From assembly GCF_039534975.1 (NCBI RefSeq), contig NZ_BAAAWH010000001.1:744001-808000 (forward strand): DNA of 64,000 nucleotides, in the 5' to 3' direction. The notes below the pieces were generated by a model. It searched no databases, had not been told where the DNA came from, and saw nothing but the letters and a program-made list of their open reading frames with translations. The stretch comes from Microbacterium terregens (GTDB taxonomy: Bacteria > Actinomycetota > Actinomycetes > Actinomycetales > Microbacteriaceae). This document shows, in pieces, positions 1 to 8,960 of this stretch (its first letter is position 1; each line of letters begins with the position of its first letter). A program made the position numbers and the translations under genes.

Positions 1-1275
1 GGCCGCGTTGGCCTCGTCGATCATCTGCTGCGGCGTGCTCTGCCCGGCGAGCAGCGACACGACCGAGACGTTCAGTGCGTTGCCGACGTTCTGACCGAGC
101 ACCGTGTCGAGCCACTGCGAGACGAACGGCGCCTTGTTGTAGGCCTCGAGGATCTGAATCAGGTACGACTCGGTGACAGCCTCCTGGGCGACCGTGTTGA
201 CGGGCGGGGACGAGAACGCCTCGTAGTACGCGGTCTGCTGAGCGTCCGAGCCGACGAAGCTGAGGAAGTCGACGCATTCCTTCGGCGCTTGCGCCGAGCA
301 GGAGTAGCCATCGACGCCACCCATCATCGAGCCGGGCTCACCCGCTCCGCCCGGAACCTCCGGGAACGGGTACCAGGCGAGATCCGGCAGCGGCTTCTCG
401 TCGGGCGTCAGCGAGGCGATCACGCCCGGGTCCCATGCGCCCATCAGTTCGCCGCCCGCCTTGTGGTTGGCGACGAGACCGGCCGAGCTGCCGGCACCCT
501 GCTGGGCCGCGGTCGTGAGGAAGCCTTCGTTGAAGGGCTCCGTCGCGTTGAAGTCCGCGAGGTCCTGAGCGGCCTTCAACCAACAAGGGTCGCTGAAGTC
601 CTTCGAGTCGCCGGTCTCCTCCACGGTCGCGGGCGAGCACTCGCGCAGGGCGAACCAGTAGAACCAGTGCGCTGCGGGCCAGGCGTCCTTCGCGCCGAGG
701 GCGAGCGGCGCGACGCCGGTCGCCTTCAGCTTGTCGTTCGCGGCCACCATCTCGTCGATGGTCGTCGGCGTCTCGGTGACACCGGCGGCTTCGTAGAGGT
801 CCTGGCTGTAGAAGATGCCACCGGGCAGCACGGACAGCGGGATCGCCCAGAGCTTGTCCTGATAGGTCTCGGCCTTGAACGAGCCCTCCGGGATGTTGTC
901 CGCCGCCTCGCCCGTGATCTTGCCGGTGAGGTCCATCAGCTGATTGGCCTGCACCATGGCAGCCATCTTGCCGCCGCCGCGCTGGAGGAAGATGTCCGGC
1001 GGGTCGCCGGCGTTCAGCGACGTCTGCAGCTTGCCATCCATGTCTTCGTTCTGGACGGACTGCATCTTGATCGTGACGTTCGGGTTCTCTTCCTCGAACG
1101 CGGCGATGGCGTCCTTCCAGAACTGCTGGCCGGGCCCGGTCGTCGAGTTCTGCCACAGCGTCATCTCGACCGTGCCGTCGCTGTTCTCGCCTGAGCCGCC
1201 CGCACTGCAGCCGGCGAACGCGAGCGCGCCGACGACGAGTGCTGCCGAACCCGCGAGGATTCTCTTGCCCTTCAT
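1..1275 (-). CDS. Sugar ABC transporter substrate-binding lipoprotein (partial, C-terminus outside window)
   Basis: Reading from ATG at 1275 toward the left edge gives a lipoprotein signal (MKGKRILAGS, then a hydrophobic stretch and a lipobox LAFAGCS), so the mature protein should be lipid-anchored outside the membrane. It continues with features of family 1 (CUT1-type) solute-binding proteins: MTLWQNSTTGPGQQFWKDA, NAGDPPDIFLQRGGGKM, GIFYSQDLYEAAGV and an ELMGAWDPGV segment. More than 420 codons lie in the window with no stop, so the gene runs off the edge. It is divergent from a LacI-type regulator at 1450, and xylose genes follow, so a pentose or xyloside ligand is a reasonable inference; the ligand cannot be read from sequence. 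Permeases are presumably to the left. A TTGACA box on this strand (1402-1407) overlaps the presumed LacI operator. Confidence 0.9.
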   Translation of the reverse strand, partial: MKGKRILAGSAALVVGALAFAGCSAGGSGENSDGTVEMTLWQNSTTGPGQQFWKDAIAAFEEENPNVTIKMQSVQNEDMDGKLQTSLNAGDPPDIFLQRGGGKMAAMVQANQLMDLTGKITGEAADNIPEGSFKAETYQDKLWAIPLSVLPGGIFYSQDLYEAAGVTETPTTIDEMVAANDKLKATGVAPLALGAKDAWPAAHWFYWFALRECSPATVEETGDSKDFSDPCWLKAAQDLADFNATEPFNEGFLTTAAQQGAGSSAGLVANHKAGGELMGAWDPGVIASLTPDEKPLPDLAWYPFPEVPGGAGEPGSMMGGVDGYSCSAQAPKECVDFLSFVGSDAQQTAYYEAFSSPPVNTVAQEAVTESYLIQILEAYNKAPFVSQWLDTVLGQNVGNALNVSVVSLLAGQSTPQQMIDEANAA

Positions 1276-1401
1276 GTGATTCCCGTTCTCTTCGTTGAGG
1301 AGCACCTCTGCTCCGAGATGCCGTTGGTCAGCGCGATCCGGTCGCGCAGTTGCTCGGCGTGCAAGCCGATCAGCAAAAGTGTGTGGTCACAACAAAAAGG
1401 T

Positions 1402-1416
1402 TGTCAAACGTTTTCA
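1402..1416. promoter_or_regulatory. LacI-family operator overlapping a TTGACA box
   Basis: GTCAAACGTTTTCA (1403-1416) has the CG-centred core of LacI-family operators (AAACGTTT is a perfect dyad). The right half TTTTCA fits the usual half-site and the left half is degenerate. On the minus strand, TTGACA (1402-1407) could be the -35 box of the binding-protein gene. I found no good -10 box at the normal distance. Its place between divergent regulator and transporter genes suggests repression of the transporter and autoregulation. Confidence 0.5.
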
Positions 1417-1449
1417 ATAACGGTTTCGAGGCCGTTATGCTTTCGAAAC

Positions 1450-2445
1450 ATGAGCCGTCGTCCCACGATCATGGATGTCGCTGCCGCGGCCGGCGTATCG
1501 GTCGCGACCGTCTCGAAGGCGGTCAACGGGCGGTATGGCGTGGCCAGCGAGACCGTCGATCGTGTCCTCGCGGTCGTCGCCGACCTCGGGTACGAATCCA
1601 GCCTCATCGCGAGCAGCATGCGATCTCGCAGGACCGGCGTCATCGGCGTGCTCGTCGCAGACTTCGAGCCGTTCAGCGCGGAGATCCTCAAAGGCGTGGG
1701 TCAGGCGCTGAGCGATTCGCGCTACGACCTGCTCGCGTACGCGGGTTCACGCGGCGCCGCCGAGGGGTGGGAGCGTCGTTCGCTGTCGCGGCTGAGCGGC
1801 ACTCTGATCGACGGCGCCATCATGGTCACACCGACCGTCGTGAACGTCGGCACCGAGGTGCCCGTCGTCGCGATCGACCCGCACACCGGACCGGCCGACC
1901 TCCCGACCGTGGAGAGCGACAGCTACGGCGGAGCGCTGCAGGCGACGCGACACCTCATCGAGCTCGGCCATTCCCGCATCGGCTTCATCGCCGGTCGGCG
2001 CGACCTGCGCTCCTCGATCGCACGCGATGCCGGGTACCGGCGCGCACTGGCGGATGCCGGCATCTCCGTGGATCCGGGCCTGGTCGGCTCCGGCAGCTAC
2101 CGTCAGGACGCCGTCCGGGTGGCCGCCCTCGAGATGCTCCGGCGCACCGATCGACCGACGGCGATCTTCGCTGCCAACGACATCTCGGCGCTCGAGATCG
2201 TCAAAGTCGCGGGGGAGCTCGGGCTGGACGTTCCCGGTCACCTCTCGATCATCGGGTTCGACGATGTGCCCGAGGCGGCGAAGGCGACCCCCGCACTGTC
2301 GACCGTTCGCCAGCCCATGCAGACGCTCGGAGCCGAGGCGGCCCGGCTGCTGCTCACGCTGATGCAGGGCGAGGTTCCCCCGTCGACGCATATCGCGCTT
2401 CCGACACGGCTCGTCCCGCGGGACACGACAGCCCCGCCCGCCTGA
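1450..2445 (+). CDS. LacI-family transcriptional regulator
   Basis: 331 aa from ATG 1450, the usual length for the family. The N-terminus is a LacI helix-turn-helix with hinge helix (MSRRPTIMDVAAAAGVSVAT, then SKAVNGRYGVASETVDRVL and LGYESSLIASSMRSRRT), followed by a periplasmic-binding-like ligand domain starting at GVIGVLVADFEPFSAEILKG and ending in the typical TVRQPMQTLGAEAARLLL segment. A longer reading frame extends to 1276, but the HTH begins right after 1450, so this start is preferred. It is divergent from the sugar-binding lipoprotein, with a candidate operator between them. Most likely a local repressor released by a sugar. The effector is unknown; xylose or an oligoxyloside is inferred from context only. 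Confidence 0.92.
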   Translation: MSRRPTIMDVAAAAGVSVATVSKAVNGRYGVASETVDRVLAVVADLGYESSLIASSMRSRRTGVIGVLVADFEPFSAEILKGVGQALSDSRYDLLAYAGSRGAAEGWERRSLSRLSGTLIDGAIMVTPTVVNVGTEVPVVAIDPHTGPADLPTVESDSYGGALQATRHLIELGHSRIGFIAGRRDLRSSIARDAGYRRALADAGISVDPGLVGSGSYRQDAVRVAALEMLRRTDRPTAIFAANDISALEIVKVAGELGLDVPGHLSIIGFDDVPEAAKATPALSTVRQPMQTLGAEAARLLLTLMQGEVPPSTHIALPTRLVPRDTTAPPA

Positions 2446-2460
2446 CGAGGCGGCGGTGTG

Positions 2461-3624
2461 TCACTTCAGGACGAAACCTGACGGGTCCCGCAGCAGCTCG
2501 CCGAACGCCGCCTCCGCGGCGCCGATGAGCAGTCGATCTTCGGCGAGCGCAGCCGGCCGGATGTCGAGATCCTCGCCGTTGGCGTGCATCGTCTGGGCGG
2601 CGACGGCCGCGGTCAGTCCTTCGGCGTCGTTCGCCGCCAGCATCGCGAGGAATCCGCCGAGCACCACCACGGCGGGATTGAGCACGTTGACCGCGTTGGC
2701 CAGAGCGGTGGCCAGGATGCGGCGCTGGCGGGCGATCTCTTCGAGAACGTCGGGGGCGTCGGTGGTGCTCAGCAGGTGGGCGAGAGCAGGCTCGTCGGCG
2801 TTGTCCCGGCCGAGGACCGCCAGGAGGCGCGTGCGGCTGACCTCGTCCTCGAGGACGCCGTCGGCGGCTCGACGATCGGCGATCGATGCGATTCCCGGAC
2901 GGTTCTGGCCGAATTCGCCGGAGTAGCCCGAGGCGCCGGAGACCAGCATCCCGTGCACGATCAGTCCGCCGCCGATGCCGCTCGCCCCGCCGTTGAGGTA
3001 GACGACGTTGTCGATCCCGCGCGCGGCGCCGAAGAGGTGCTCGGCGAGAACGCCCAGCGCGGCATCGTTGCCCACGACGGTCGGCAGGTCGGTTTCGGCC
3101 TCGACGAGCTCGCGAAGCGCGGTGTCGGTCCACCTCAGGTGGGGCGCATCGCGCACCATCCCGTCCGACGTGCGCACCAGGCCCGGCACCGCGATGCCGA
3201 CTCCGGCGATCGCGGTGTCGGCGAGGTCATCGTTGCGCCACGCCGCGACGCGCTCGCCGATGAGTTCGGCGGTGCGCACGGGGCCGATGAGGCCCGTCAT
3301 CTCGATGCGTTCGCGGCGGCGCACGGTGCGATCGAGCCCGACGACGGCGAGCGTGAGGGCGTCGATCTCGGGGTTGGCGGCCACGGCCACGACCCGAGGA
3401 TGCGCGGTCACCAGGGGCGACGGCCGCCCGACGCGCCTGCTCGGATCCGGCGCCCGCTCTTCGACCAGGCCGAGCGCGACGAGGTCGCCGACGAGGTCTG
3501 CGATCGTGGAGCGGTTCAGGCCCGTCGCGCCCGTCAAGATGGCGCGCGAGAGCGGACCCTCGAGGTGGGCAAGGCGCAGAAGCCGGGACAGGTTCGCTTG
3601 GCGGCTGCCCACGGGTTCGTTCAT
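2461..3624 (-). CDS. xylR: ROK-family transcriptional regulator (XylR-like)
   Basis: 387 aa from ATG 3624 ([20 protein letters not shown]). An N-terminal winged helix-turn-helix (about residues 10-65: [20 protein letters not shown], then [16 protein letters not shown]) precedes a ROK kinase-like domain with [38 protein letters not shown] and GYSGEFGQN. The CxCGxxGC zinc motif of ROK sugar kinases is absent, as in many ROK regulators. An in-frame ATG at 3681 would add 19 residues; the shorter start matches where the family normally begins. Divergent from xylA with an inverted repeat in the gap, so it is probably the xylose-responsive repressor of xylA/xylB. The symbol rests on family plus position. 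Confidence 0.88.
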   Translation of the reverse strand: MNEPVGSRQANLSRLLRLAHLEGPLSRAILTGATGLNRSTIADLVGDLVALGLVEERAPDPSRRVGRPSPLVTAHPRVVAVAANPEIDALTLAVVGLDRTVRRRERIEMTGLIGPVRTAELIGERVAAWRNDDLADTAIAGVGIAVPGLVRTSDGMVRDAPHLRWTDTALRELVEAETDLPTVVGNDAALGVLAEHLFGAARGIDNVVYLNGGASGIGGGLIVHGMLVSGASGYSGEFGQNRPGIASIADRRAADGVLEDEVSRTRLLAVLGRDNADEPALAHLLSTTDAPDVLEEIARQRRILATALANAVNVLNPAVVVLGGFLAMLAANDAEGLTAAVAAQTMHANGEDLDIRPAALAEDRLLIGAAEAAFGELLRDPSGFVLK

Positions 3625-3691
3625 ATTCTCACTGTAGAGGGCCTCCGAGATCGGTCCGCCCGGGCTGGACGCGGCATCCATTCTGGTATAC

Positions 3692-3706
3692 GTTGTCACA
3701 CGCAAC
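3692..3706. promoter_or_regulatory. Candidate xylR operator (GTTG-N7-CAAC)
   Basis: GTTGTCACACGCAAC is an interrupted inverted repeat in the 102-bp gap between the divergent ROK regulator and xylA, 20 bp ahead of the xylA start. TATACG lies just upstream (3688-3693) and could be part of a -10 region. Spaced GTTG/CAAC half-sites resemble the general form of ROK-type xylose operators, but assignment is by position. Confidence 0.4.
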
Positions 3707-3726
3707 AATTCCCGCGAAGGAGCGTC

Positions 3727-4917
3727 ATGCCTACCCCCACAACTGCCGACAAATTCTCGTTCGGACTCTGGACCGTCGGATACAACGGCACCGATCCATT
3801 CGGCGGACCGACTCGTCCTGCGCTTGACGTCGTCCACGCCGTCGAGAAGCTCACCGAGCTCGGCGCCTACGGCCTCACCTTCCACGACGACGACCTGTTC
3901 GCCTTCGGCTCGACGGATGCCGAACGCCAGAAGCAGATCGACCGCCTGAAGGGTGCGCTCGCCGACACCGGCATGATCGTGCCGATGGTGACGACGAACC
4001 TCTTCAGCGCCCCGGTGTTCAAGGACGGCGGCTTCACCTCGAACGACCGCGATGTGCGGCGCTTCGCGCTGCGCAAGGTGTTCCGCCAGCTCGACCTCGG
4101 TGCCGAGCTGGGCGCGAAGACGTTCGTGATGTGGGGCGGCCGCGAGGGCGCCGAGTACGACGCGGCCAAGGACATCCGCCAGGCGCTCGAGCGCTACCGC
4201 GAGGCCGTCAACCTGCTCGGGGACTACGTCACCGACAAGGGCTACGACATCCGCTTCGCCATCGAGCCGAAGCCGAACGAGCCCCGTGGCGACATCCTGC
4301 TGCCGACCCTGGGCCACGCGCTCGCGTTCATCGACTCGCTCGAGCGCCCCGAGCTGGTCGGCCTGAACCCCGAGGTCGGGCACGAGCAGATGGCCGGGCT
4401 GAACTTCGCCGCCGGCATCGCCCAGGCGCTGTACCACGGCAAGCTGTTCCACATCGATCTGAACGGCCAGCGCGGCATCAAGTACGACCAGGATCTCGTC
4501 TTCGGTCACGGCGATCTGCACAACGCCTTCGCGCTGGTGGATCTGCTCGAGAACGGCGGACCCGGTGGCGTGCCCGCCTACGAGGGCCCTCGCCACTTCG
4601 ACTACAAGCCCAGCCGCACCGAGGACGAGAAGGGCGTGTGGGATTCGGCATCCGCCAACATGCGCACGTACCTGCTGCTCAAGGAGCGCGCCGCGGCCTT
4701 CCGCGCCGACCCCGAGGTGCAGGAGGCGCTCGAGGCGTCCAAGGTCGCCGAGCTGTCGGTGCCGACGCTGAACGAGGGCGAGAGCTACACGGACTTCCTC
4801 GCCGACCGCTCGGCCTACGAGGACTTCGACCCGTCGGTGTACCTCGGCGGCAAGGGCTTCGGGTTCGTCCGCCTGCAGCAGCTCGCGACCGAGCACCTGC
4901 TCGGCGCGCGCGGCTGA
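3727..4917 (+). CDS. xylA: Xylose isomerase (class I, actinobacterial type)
   Basis: 396 aa, the length of Streptomyces/Arthrobacter-type xylose isomerases; ATG 3727 follows a good Shine-Dalgarno (GAAGGAG). It interconverts D-xylose and D-xylulose in the cytoplasm using two divalent metals. The signature elements are present: TFHDDDLF (catalytic His53 with Asp56), [17 protein letters not shown] (metal Glu and Lys), [14 protein letters not shown] (Glu and His), [18 protein letters not shown] (metal Asp residues) and [10 protein letters not shown] near the C-terminus. First gene of a xylA-xylB pair, with the ROK regulator divergent upstream. An 83-bp gap holding a long hairpin separates it from xylB, which may set different expression of the two enzymes. 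Confidence 0.98.
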   Translation: MPTPTTADKFSFGLWTVGYNGTDPFGGPTRPALDVVHAVEKLTELGAYGLTFHDDDLFAFGSTDAERQKQIDRLKGALADTGMIVPMVTTNLFSAPVFKDGGFTSNDRDVRRFALRKVFRQLDLGAELGAKTFVMWGGREGAEYDAAKDIRQALERYREAVNLLGDYVTDKGYDIRFAIEPKPNEPRGDILLPTLGHALAFIDSLERPELVGLNPEVGHEQMAGLNFAAGIAQALYHGKLFHIDLNGQRGIKYDQDLVFGHGDLHNAFALVDLLENGGPGGVPAYEGPRHFDYKPSRTEDEKGVWDSASANMRTYLLLKERAAAFRADPEVQEALEASKVAELSVPTLNEGESYTDFLADRSAYEDFDPSVYLGGKGFGFVRLQQLATEHLLGARG

Positions 4918-4926
4918 TCGGTTTCG

Positions 4927-4979
4927 GTGTCCCACTTCTGCATGCCCGGCACGGCGTGTCGGATGCAGAAGTGGGACAC
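4927..4979. repeat. 17-bp perfect inverted repeat between xylA and xylB
   Basis: The left arm GTGTCCCACTTCTGCAT (4927-4943) is the exact reverse complement of 4963-4979. The 19-nt centre folds further (CCGGCAC against GTGTCGG, one mismatch), so transcribed RNA could form a nearly continuous hairpin of about 24 bp. No T-run follows, so a simple intrinsic terminator is unlikely. Processing, partial attenuation between xylA and xylB, or a REP-like mobile palindrome are the options. Confidence 0.9.
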
Positions 4980-5000
4980 GGTTGAAGGGAAGGGCGAGCG

Positions 5001-6305
5001 ATGACGCTGGTCATGGGAGTCGACTCGTCGACGCAGTCCTGCAAGGTCGTGGTGACGGATGCCGAGACCAACGCCATCGTGCGCGAGGGCCGCGCTACGC
5101 ACCCGAACGGCACCGAGGTGGATCCGGCCGCCTGGTGGAGCGCGCTGCAGGATGCGATCGCGGCGGCGGGCGGGACGGCGGATCTCGCGGCGTGGGCGAT
5201 CGGCGGTCAGCAGCACGGCATGGTCGTGCTCGACGACGCCGGCCGCGTCATCCGTCCCGCGCTGCTGTGGAACGATACGCGCTCCGCAGCGGCGGCCGTG
5301 GACCTCATCGCCGAGTTCGGCGCCGAGGCCCTCGCCCAGCGGAGCGGACTGGTGCCCGTCGCGTCGTTCACGATCACGAAGCTGCGGTGGCTGCGCGACT
5401 CCGAGCCCGAGAACGCCGCACGCGTGGCCGCGGTCGCGCTGCCCCACGATTGGCTGACCTGGCGGCTGCGCGGGTTCGGTCCCGAGGGGGAGTCCCCGCG
5501 TGGGCCGGTGCTCGACGAGCTCGTCACCGATCGATCGGATGCCTCGGGCACGGGCTACTGGAACCCGGCGAGCGGCGGGTACGACCGTGAGCTGCTCGCC
5601 GCGGCTCTGGGACACGACGCGATCCTTCCGCGCGTGCTCGGCCCGGCGGAATGGGTGCTCGACGACGCCGGCCGCAGGGTCGGGCCAGGGGCGGGCGACA
5701 ACGCCGGCGCGGCGCTGGGCCTCGGCGCGGGCCCCGGAGACGTCGTGGTCTCGATCGGCACGAGCGGCACGGTCTTCGCGGTGAGCGACCAGCGCACGAT
5801 CGATCCGAGCGGCACGGTCGCGGGGTTCGCCGACTGCACAGGCCGGTTCCTGCCACTGGTCGCGACGCTGAACGCCGCCCGTGTGCTCGACGCCGTCGCC
5901 GGCCTCCTGGCGGTCGACCACGCCGAGCTCGGCCGGCTCGCGCTCGCCGCCGAACCGGGCGCGCGCGGACTTCGTCTGGTGCCCTATTTCGAGGGCGAGC
6001 GGACGCCGAATCTGCCCGATGCCACAGCATCCCTCACCGGCATGACCCTCGCCTCCACGACCCGCGAGAACCTCGCCCGGGCTGCGGTCGAGGGGATGCT
6101 GAGTGGCCTCGCCGCGGGGCTTTCCGCGCTGCGGTCGCTGGGTGTTCCGCTGGAGCGGGCGCTGCTCATCGGCGGAGGCGCGCAGTCGGAGGCGGTGCGC
6201 ACGATCGCACCCCAGGTGTTCGGCATTCCCGTCGAGGTCCCGCCCCCGGGGGAGTACGTCGCGCTCGGAGCGGCGCGACAGGCGGCGCTCGTCGCTCGAG
6301 CCTGA
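5001..6305 (+). CDS. xylB: Xylulokinase (FGGY family)
   Basis: 434 aa; ATG 5001 with GAAGGG-type ribosome-binding purines upstream. Phosphorylates D-xylulose to xylulose 5-phosphate, feeding the pentose phosphate pathway. The N-terminal FGGY domain shows [11 protein letters not shown] (phosphate-binding loop), [17 protein letters not shown] and [10 protein letters not shown]. The C-terminal ATPase domain shows [37 protein letters not shown] and [15 protein letters not shown]. At 434 aa it is somewhat shorter than Gram-negative xylulokinases but normal for actinobacteria. Downstream of xylA in the same direction and presumably co-transcribed through the hairpin. It is followed by a 565-bp gene-free stretch filled with repeats. 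Confidence 0.97.
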   Translation: MTLVMGVDSSTQSCKVVVTDAETNAIVREGRATHPNGTEVDPAAWWSALQDAIAAAGGTADLAAWAIGGQQHGMVVLDDAGRVIRPALLWNDTRSAAAAVDLIAEFGAEALAQRSGLVPVASFTITKLRWLRDSEPENAARVAAVALPHDWLTWRLRGFGPEGESPRGPVLDELVTDRSDASGTGYWNPASGGYDRELLAAALGHDAILPRVLGPAEWVLDDAGRRVGPGAGDNAGAALGLGAGPGDVVVSIGTSGTVFAVSDQRTIDPSGTVAGFADCTGRFLPLVATLNAARVLDAVAGLLAVDHAELGRLALAAEPGARGLRLVPYFEGERTPNLPDATASLTGMTLASTTRENLARAAVEGMLSGLAAGLSALRSLGVPLERALLIGGGAQSEAVRTIAPQVFGIPVEVPPPGEYVALGAARQAALVARA

Positions 6306-6356
6306 GTCGGAAGCCCCCCGGGGCGCCGCGCCGACTCGCAGCCGCGCACTTTGGCT

Positions 6357-6800
6357 CGCCTGTCGCGATGCGTGGGTGGCGGGGGCGTGTTGTGACAGCG
6401 GAACCCTGGGTCGCGCCGGACCCGGGTGCTCGCCTGTCGCGATGCGTGGGCGGTGTCGGCATGTTGTGACAGGGGAACCCCAGAGTCGCGCTTGCCAGGA
6501 GTCCCCAGGTCGCAGCTCGCCGCGAGTCCGCGGCTCGCAGCCACCTCGAATGCCGGGGTCGCAGCTCGCCTTGAGTCCCCGGCTCGCCGCCGGTCAGTCT
6601 TGCTCACCTGTCGCGATCTGCGGGTGGCGTCGGCGTGTTGTGACAGCGGAGCCCCGGGGTCGCGCCGGAGCCGGGGTGCTCGCCTGTCGCGATCTGTGGG
6701 TCGCGTCGGCATGTCGTGACAGCGGAGCCCCGGGGTCGCGCCGGAGCCGGGGTGCTCGCCTGTCGCGATCTGCGGGTGGCGTCGGCGTGTTGTGACAGGG
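6357..6800. repeat. Tandem hairpin repeats, family A (five units, 74-76 bp period)
   Basis: Units begin with CGCCTGTCGCGAT (one CACCTGTC) at 6357, 6431, 6605, 6681 and 6757, and each runs to a GTTGTGACAG or GTCGTGACAG. The outer ends are inverted (CCTGTC against GACAGG), so each unit can fold back. The linker GAGCCCCGGGGTCGCGCCGG is also repeated. The interruption at 6490-6600 is a diverged stretch carrying two copies of GGTCGCAGCTCGCC spaced 48 bp. The array fills the 565-bp gap between xylB and the next gene; I see no credible ORF in it. The same family recurs at 51022-51141. Confidence 0.9.
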
Positions 6801-6870
6801 GAGCCACCGAACGCGAGCCACGAGCCGCGGGCTTCTCGCGCTCGGGGGGCCCGCCCGACAGAATGGTCCC

Positions 6871-7731
6871 GTGCACCCCTCCGCCGACAAGGCCGCCGCC
6901 GACCAAGCGCAGCTGGACGAGATCGCCGCGGAGCTGTACGCACTGCCCCCCGAGGAGTTCACCGCGGCGCGGAACGTGCGGGCCGCGGCATCCGATCGGG
7001 CTCTCGCCGCCAAGGTGAAGGCTCTGCGCAAGCCGACCGCGTCGGCCTGGGCCGTCGATCTGCTGGCGCGCGACGGGCAACTCGGCGAGGCCCTCGAGCT
7101 GGCCGGCGCGCTGCGCGAGGCGCAGGACGACCTCGACGCCGCCGAGCTCGGCCGGCTGAGCCGTCAGCGTCGCGCGCTGGTCACTGCCCTCGCGACGCAG
7201 GCGGTCGACCTCGCGCGCGATCGCGGCGTCGCGGTCAGCGCTTCGGCGCGCACGGACGTGGAGAAGACCCTCAATGCGGCGGTGATGGATGCCGCGGCTG
7301 CCGCAGCCGTCATGACGGGGCGCCTCATCCGCCCGCTGGAGGCCGGCGGGTTCGACGCCGTCGACGTGTCCGATGCCGTCGGAGGCAGCCTGCCGGGAGT
7401 CCCGGACGCACCTGCTCCCACCCGTGACGACCTCGCCGAGAGGCGGGCGCGCAAGGCGGCGGAGCGCGCGCTGCGCGAGGCCGAGCGCGCCTCGGGCGAA
7501 GCGGAGCGTGAACTCACCCGCATCGACACCGCACTGGCGAAGGTCCGCGAGCGGGGTGACCTGCTGCGGGAGCGGGTCGGGGATCTGCGCGCCGAGCTCG
7601 CTCGTCTCGAAGTGGACGCGGACAAGGCCGATCACGAGGCGGCGCGCCTGGAAACCGTTCGGTCCGAAGCTGCGGACAAGGCGCGCGCGGCGGCGCGGCA
7701 GGCCGACCGGGCACGCGAGACGCTCGGATGA
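6871..7731 (+). CDS. Conserved actinobacterial hypothetical protein, coiled-coil rich
   Basis: 286 aa from GTG 6871 (MHPSADKAAADQAQLDEIAA). The N-terminal half has ALPPEEFTAARNVRAAASDR and ALRKPTASAWAVDLLAR, a pattern I associate with a widespread uncharacterised actinobacterial family. Residues from about 190 on are a long, highly charged helix (ERRARKAAERALREAERASG and on), rich in Ala, Arg and Glu, expected to form a coiled coil. There is no signal peptide, membrane segment or catalytic motif. It follows the family A repeat array. The next gene starts 16 bp after its stop and may be co-transcribed. Function unknown. Confidence 0.8.
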   Translation: MHPSADKAAADQAQLDEIAAELYALPPEEFTAARNVRAAASDRALAAKVKALRKPTASAWAVDLLARDGQLGEALELAGALREAQDDLDAAELGRLSRQRRALVTALATQAVDLARDRGVAVSASARTDVEKTLNAAVMDAAAAAAVMTGRLIRPLEAGGFDAVDVSDAVGGSLPGVPDAPAPTRDDLAERRARKAAERALREAERASGEAERELTRIDTALAKVRERGDLLRERVGDLRAELARLEVDADKADHEAARLETVRSEAADKARAAARQADRARETLG

Positions 7732-7747
7732 GTGCGAAGACGACCGC

Positions 7748-8926
7748 GTGAAACCCGGGTACCGGTGGGCGACCGTCTTCATGGCGGCTCTGCTGGCCGT
7801 GCTGAGCGGTGTGGTCGCCGTCGAGGCGGTGCGGGTCGCCGGTGATGCGCTGGAGCGGGCCGGGATCGACGCGTTCTACGAACAGCCCCCGGATGCCGCG
7901 ACCGGCGACCCCGGATCGCTCGTGAAGATCGACCCGCTGCTGGGGGCGCCCCTCGCCGCCCGAGCCTGGCGGATCATGTACCGCACGACGGATGTCCACG
8001 GCGACGGCGTGGTCGCCACCGGTGTGCTCGTCGTTCCGCTTCTGCCCGCCCCGCCGGGCGGACGCGTCGTCGTGTCGTGGGGGCATCCGACGACCGGAGC
8101 CGCCCGCGACTGCGCGCCGTCGTACGGCTTCGATCCGTTCCTGGGGATCGAGGGTCTGCGCTTCCTGCTCAATCGCGGGTACGCGGTCGTGGCGACCGAC
8201 TACGTCGGGATGGGCACCGACGGTCCCGATTCCTACCTCGTCGGGGTCACCGGCGGCAACGCCGTGCTGGATGCCGTGCGCGCCGCGCGCAGCGTGCCCG
8301 AGGCGCGGGCGAGTGACCGCGTCGTGCTGTGGGGGCATTCGCAGGGCGGCGCCGCAGTCCTGTTCGCGGCCGAGGGGGCGGCCTCGTACGCCCCCGAGCT
8401 GCGGATCGAGGCGGTCGCCGCCGCAGCGCCCGCCGCGAACCTCATCGACCTGATGAGCGCCCACCTGGACGACATCTCCGGCGTCACGATCGGCTCCTAC
8501 GCGTTCACGGCGTTCGCATCCGTGTATCCCGACGCCGAGCTGGCCGACATCCTGACGCCCGCCGCTCTGGAGACCGTGCCGCGCATGAACCGGCTGTGCC
8601 TGCTCAGCAACATCCCCGAACTGCACGAGATCGGTCAGCCGCTCATCGGCGACTTCACGACCAGCGACCCCACCACCACTGCGCCGTGGTCCGCGCTGCT
8701 GGCCGAGAACTCGGCGGGCTCGACCGGGTTCGACGCGCCCCTGTTCATCGCGCAGGGACTGGACGACGAGCTCGTCGTCCCCGATGACACGGCCGATTTC
8801 GTGCAGCACGAGGCCTCTCTCGGCGTCCGCGTGACCTACGAGACGATTCCTTTCGCCACGCACGGCACCGTCGCATACCTTGCGCTGCCCGGTCTCATGC
8901 AATGGCTGGACGACGTGCTGCGCTGA
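7748..8926 (+). CDS. Secretory lipase/esterase-like alpha/beta hydrolase
   Basis: 392 aa from GTG 7748. One hydrophobic N-terminal segment (WATVFMAALLAVLSGVVAVE, residues 6-25) could be an uncleaved anchor or signal peptide, so it likely acts outside the membrane. The hydrolase core shows VVVSWGHPTTGAARDCAPSY, the nucleophile elbow GHSQGG (Ser), the late acid segment AQGLDDELVVPDD (Asp) and FATHGTVAY (His). This order and the GHPTTG element fit the secretory lipase (LIP) family, which in bacteria includes esterases acting on acyl esters. No substrate can be assigned. It lies 16 bp after the coiled-coil protein and 34 bp before the antiporter. Confidence 0.85.
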   Translation: MKPGYRWATVFMAALLAVLSGVVAVEAVRVAGDALERAGIDAFYEQPPDAATGDPGSLVKIDPLLGAPLAARAWRIMYRTTDVHGDGVVATGVLVVPLLPAPPGGRVVVSWGHPTTGAARDCAPSYGFDPFLGIEGLRFLLNRGYAVVATDYVGMGTDGPDSYLVGVTGGNAVLDAVRAARSVPEARASDRVVLWGHSQGGAAVLFAAEGAASYAPELRIEAVAAAAPAANLIDLMSAHLDDISGVTIGSYAFTAFASVYPDAELADILTPAALETVPRMNRLCLLSNIPELHEIGQPLIGDFTTSDPTTTAPWSALLAENSAGSTGFDAPLFIAQGLDDELVVPDDTADFVQHEASLGVRVTYETIPFATHGTVAYLALPGLMQWLDDVLR

Positions 8927-8960
8927 CCGCGGCGGCCCCGGCGAGTCGGTACGGTGAATC

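Noticed and set aside
3682-4935. N-terminal extension of the ROK regulator across xylA
   Set aside because: The extension is the antisense of xylA; the HTH starts at residue 10 of the short form.
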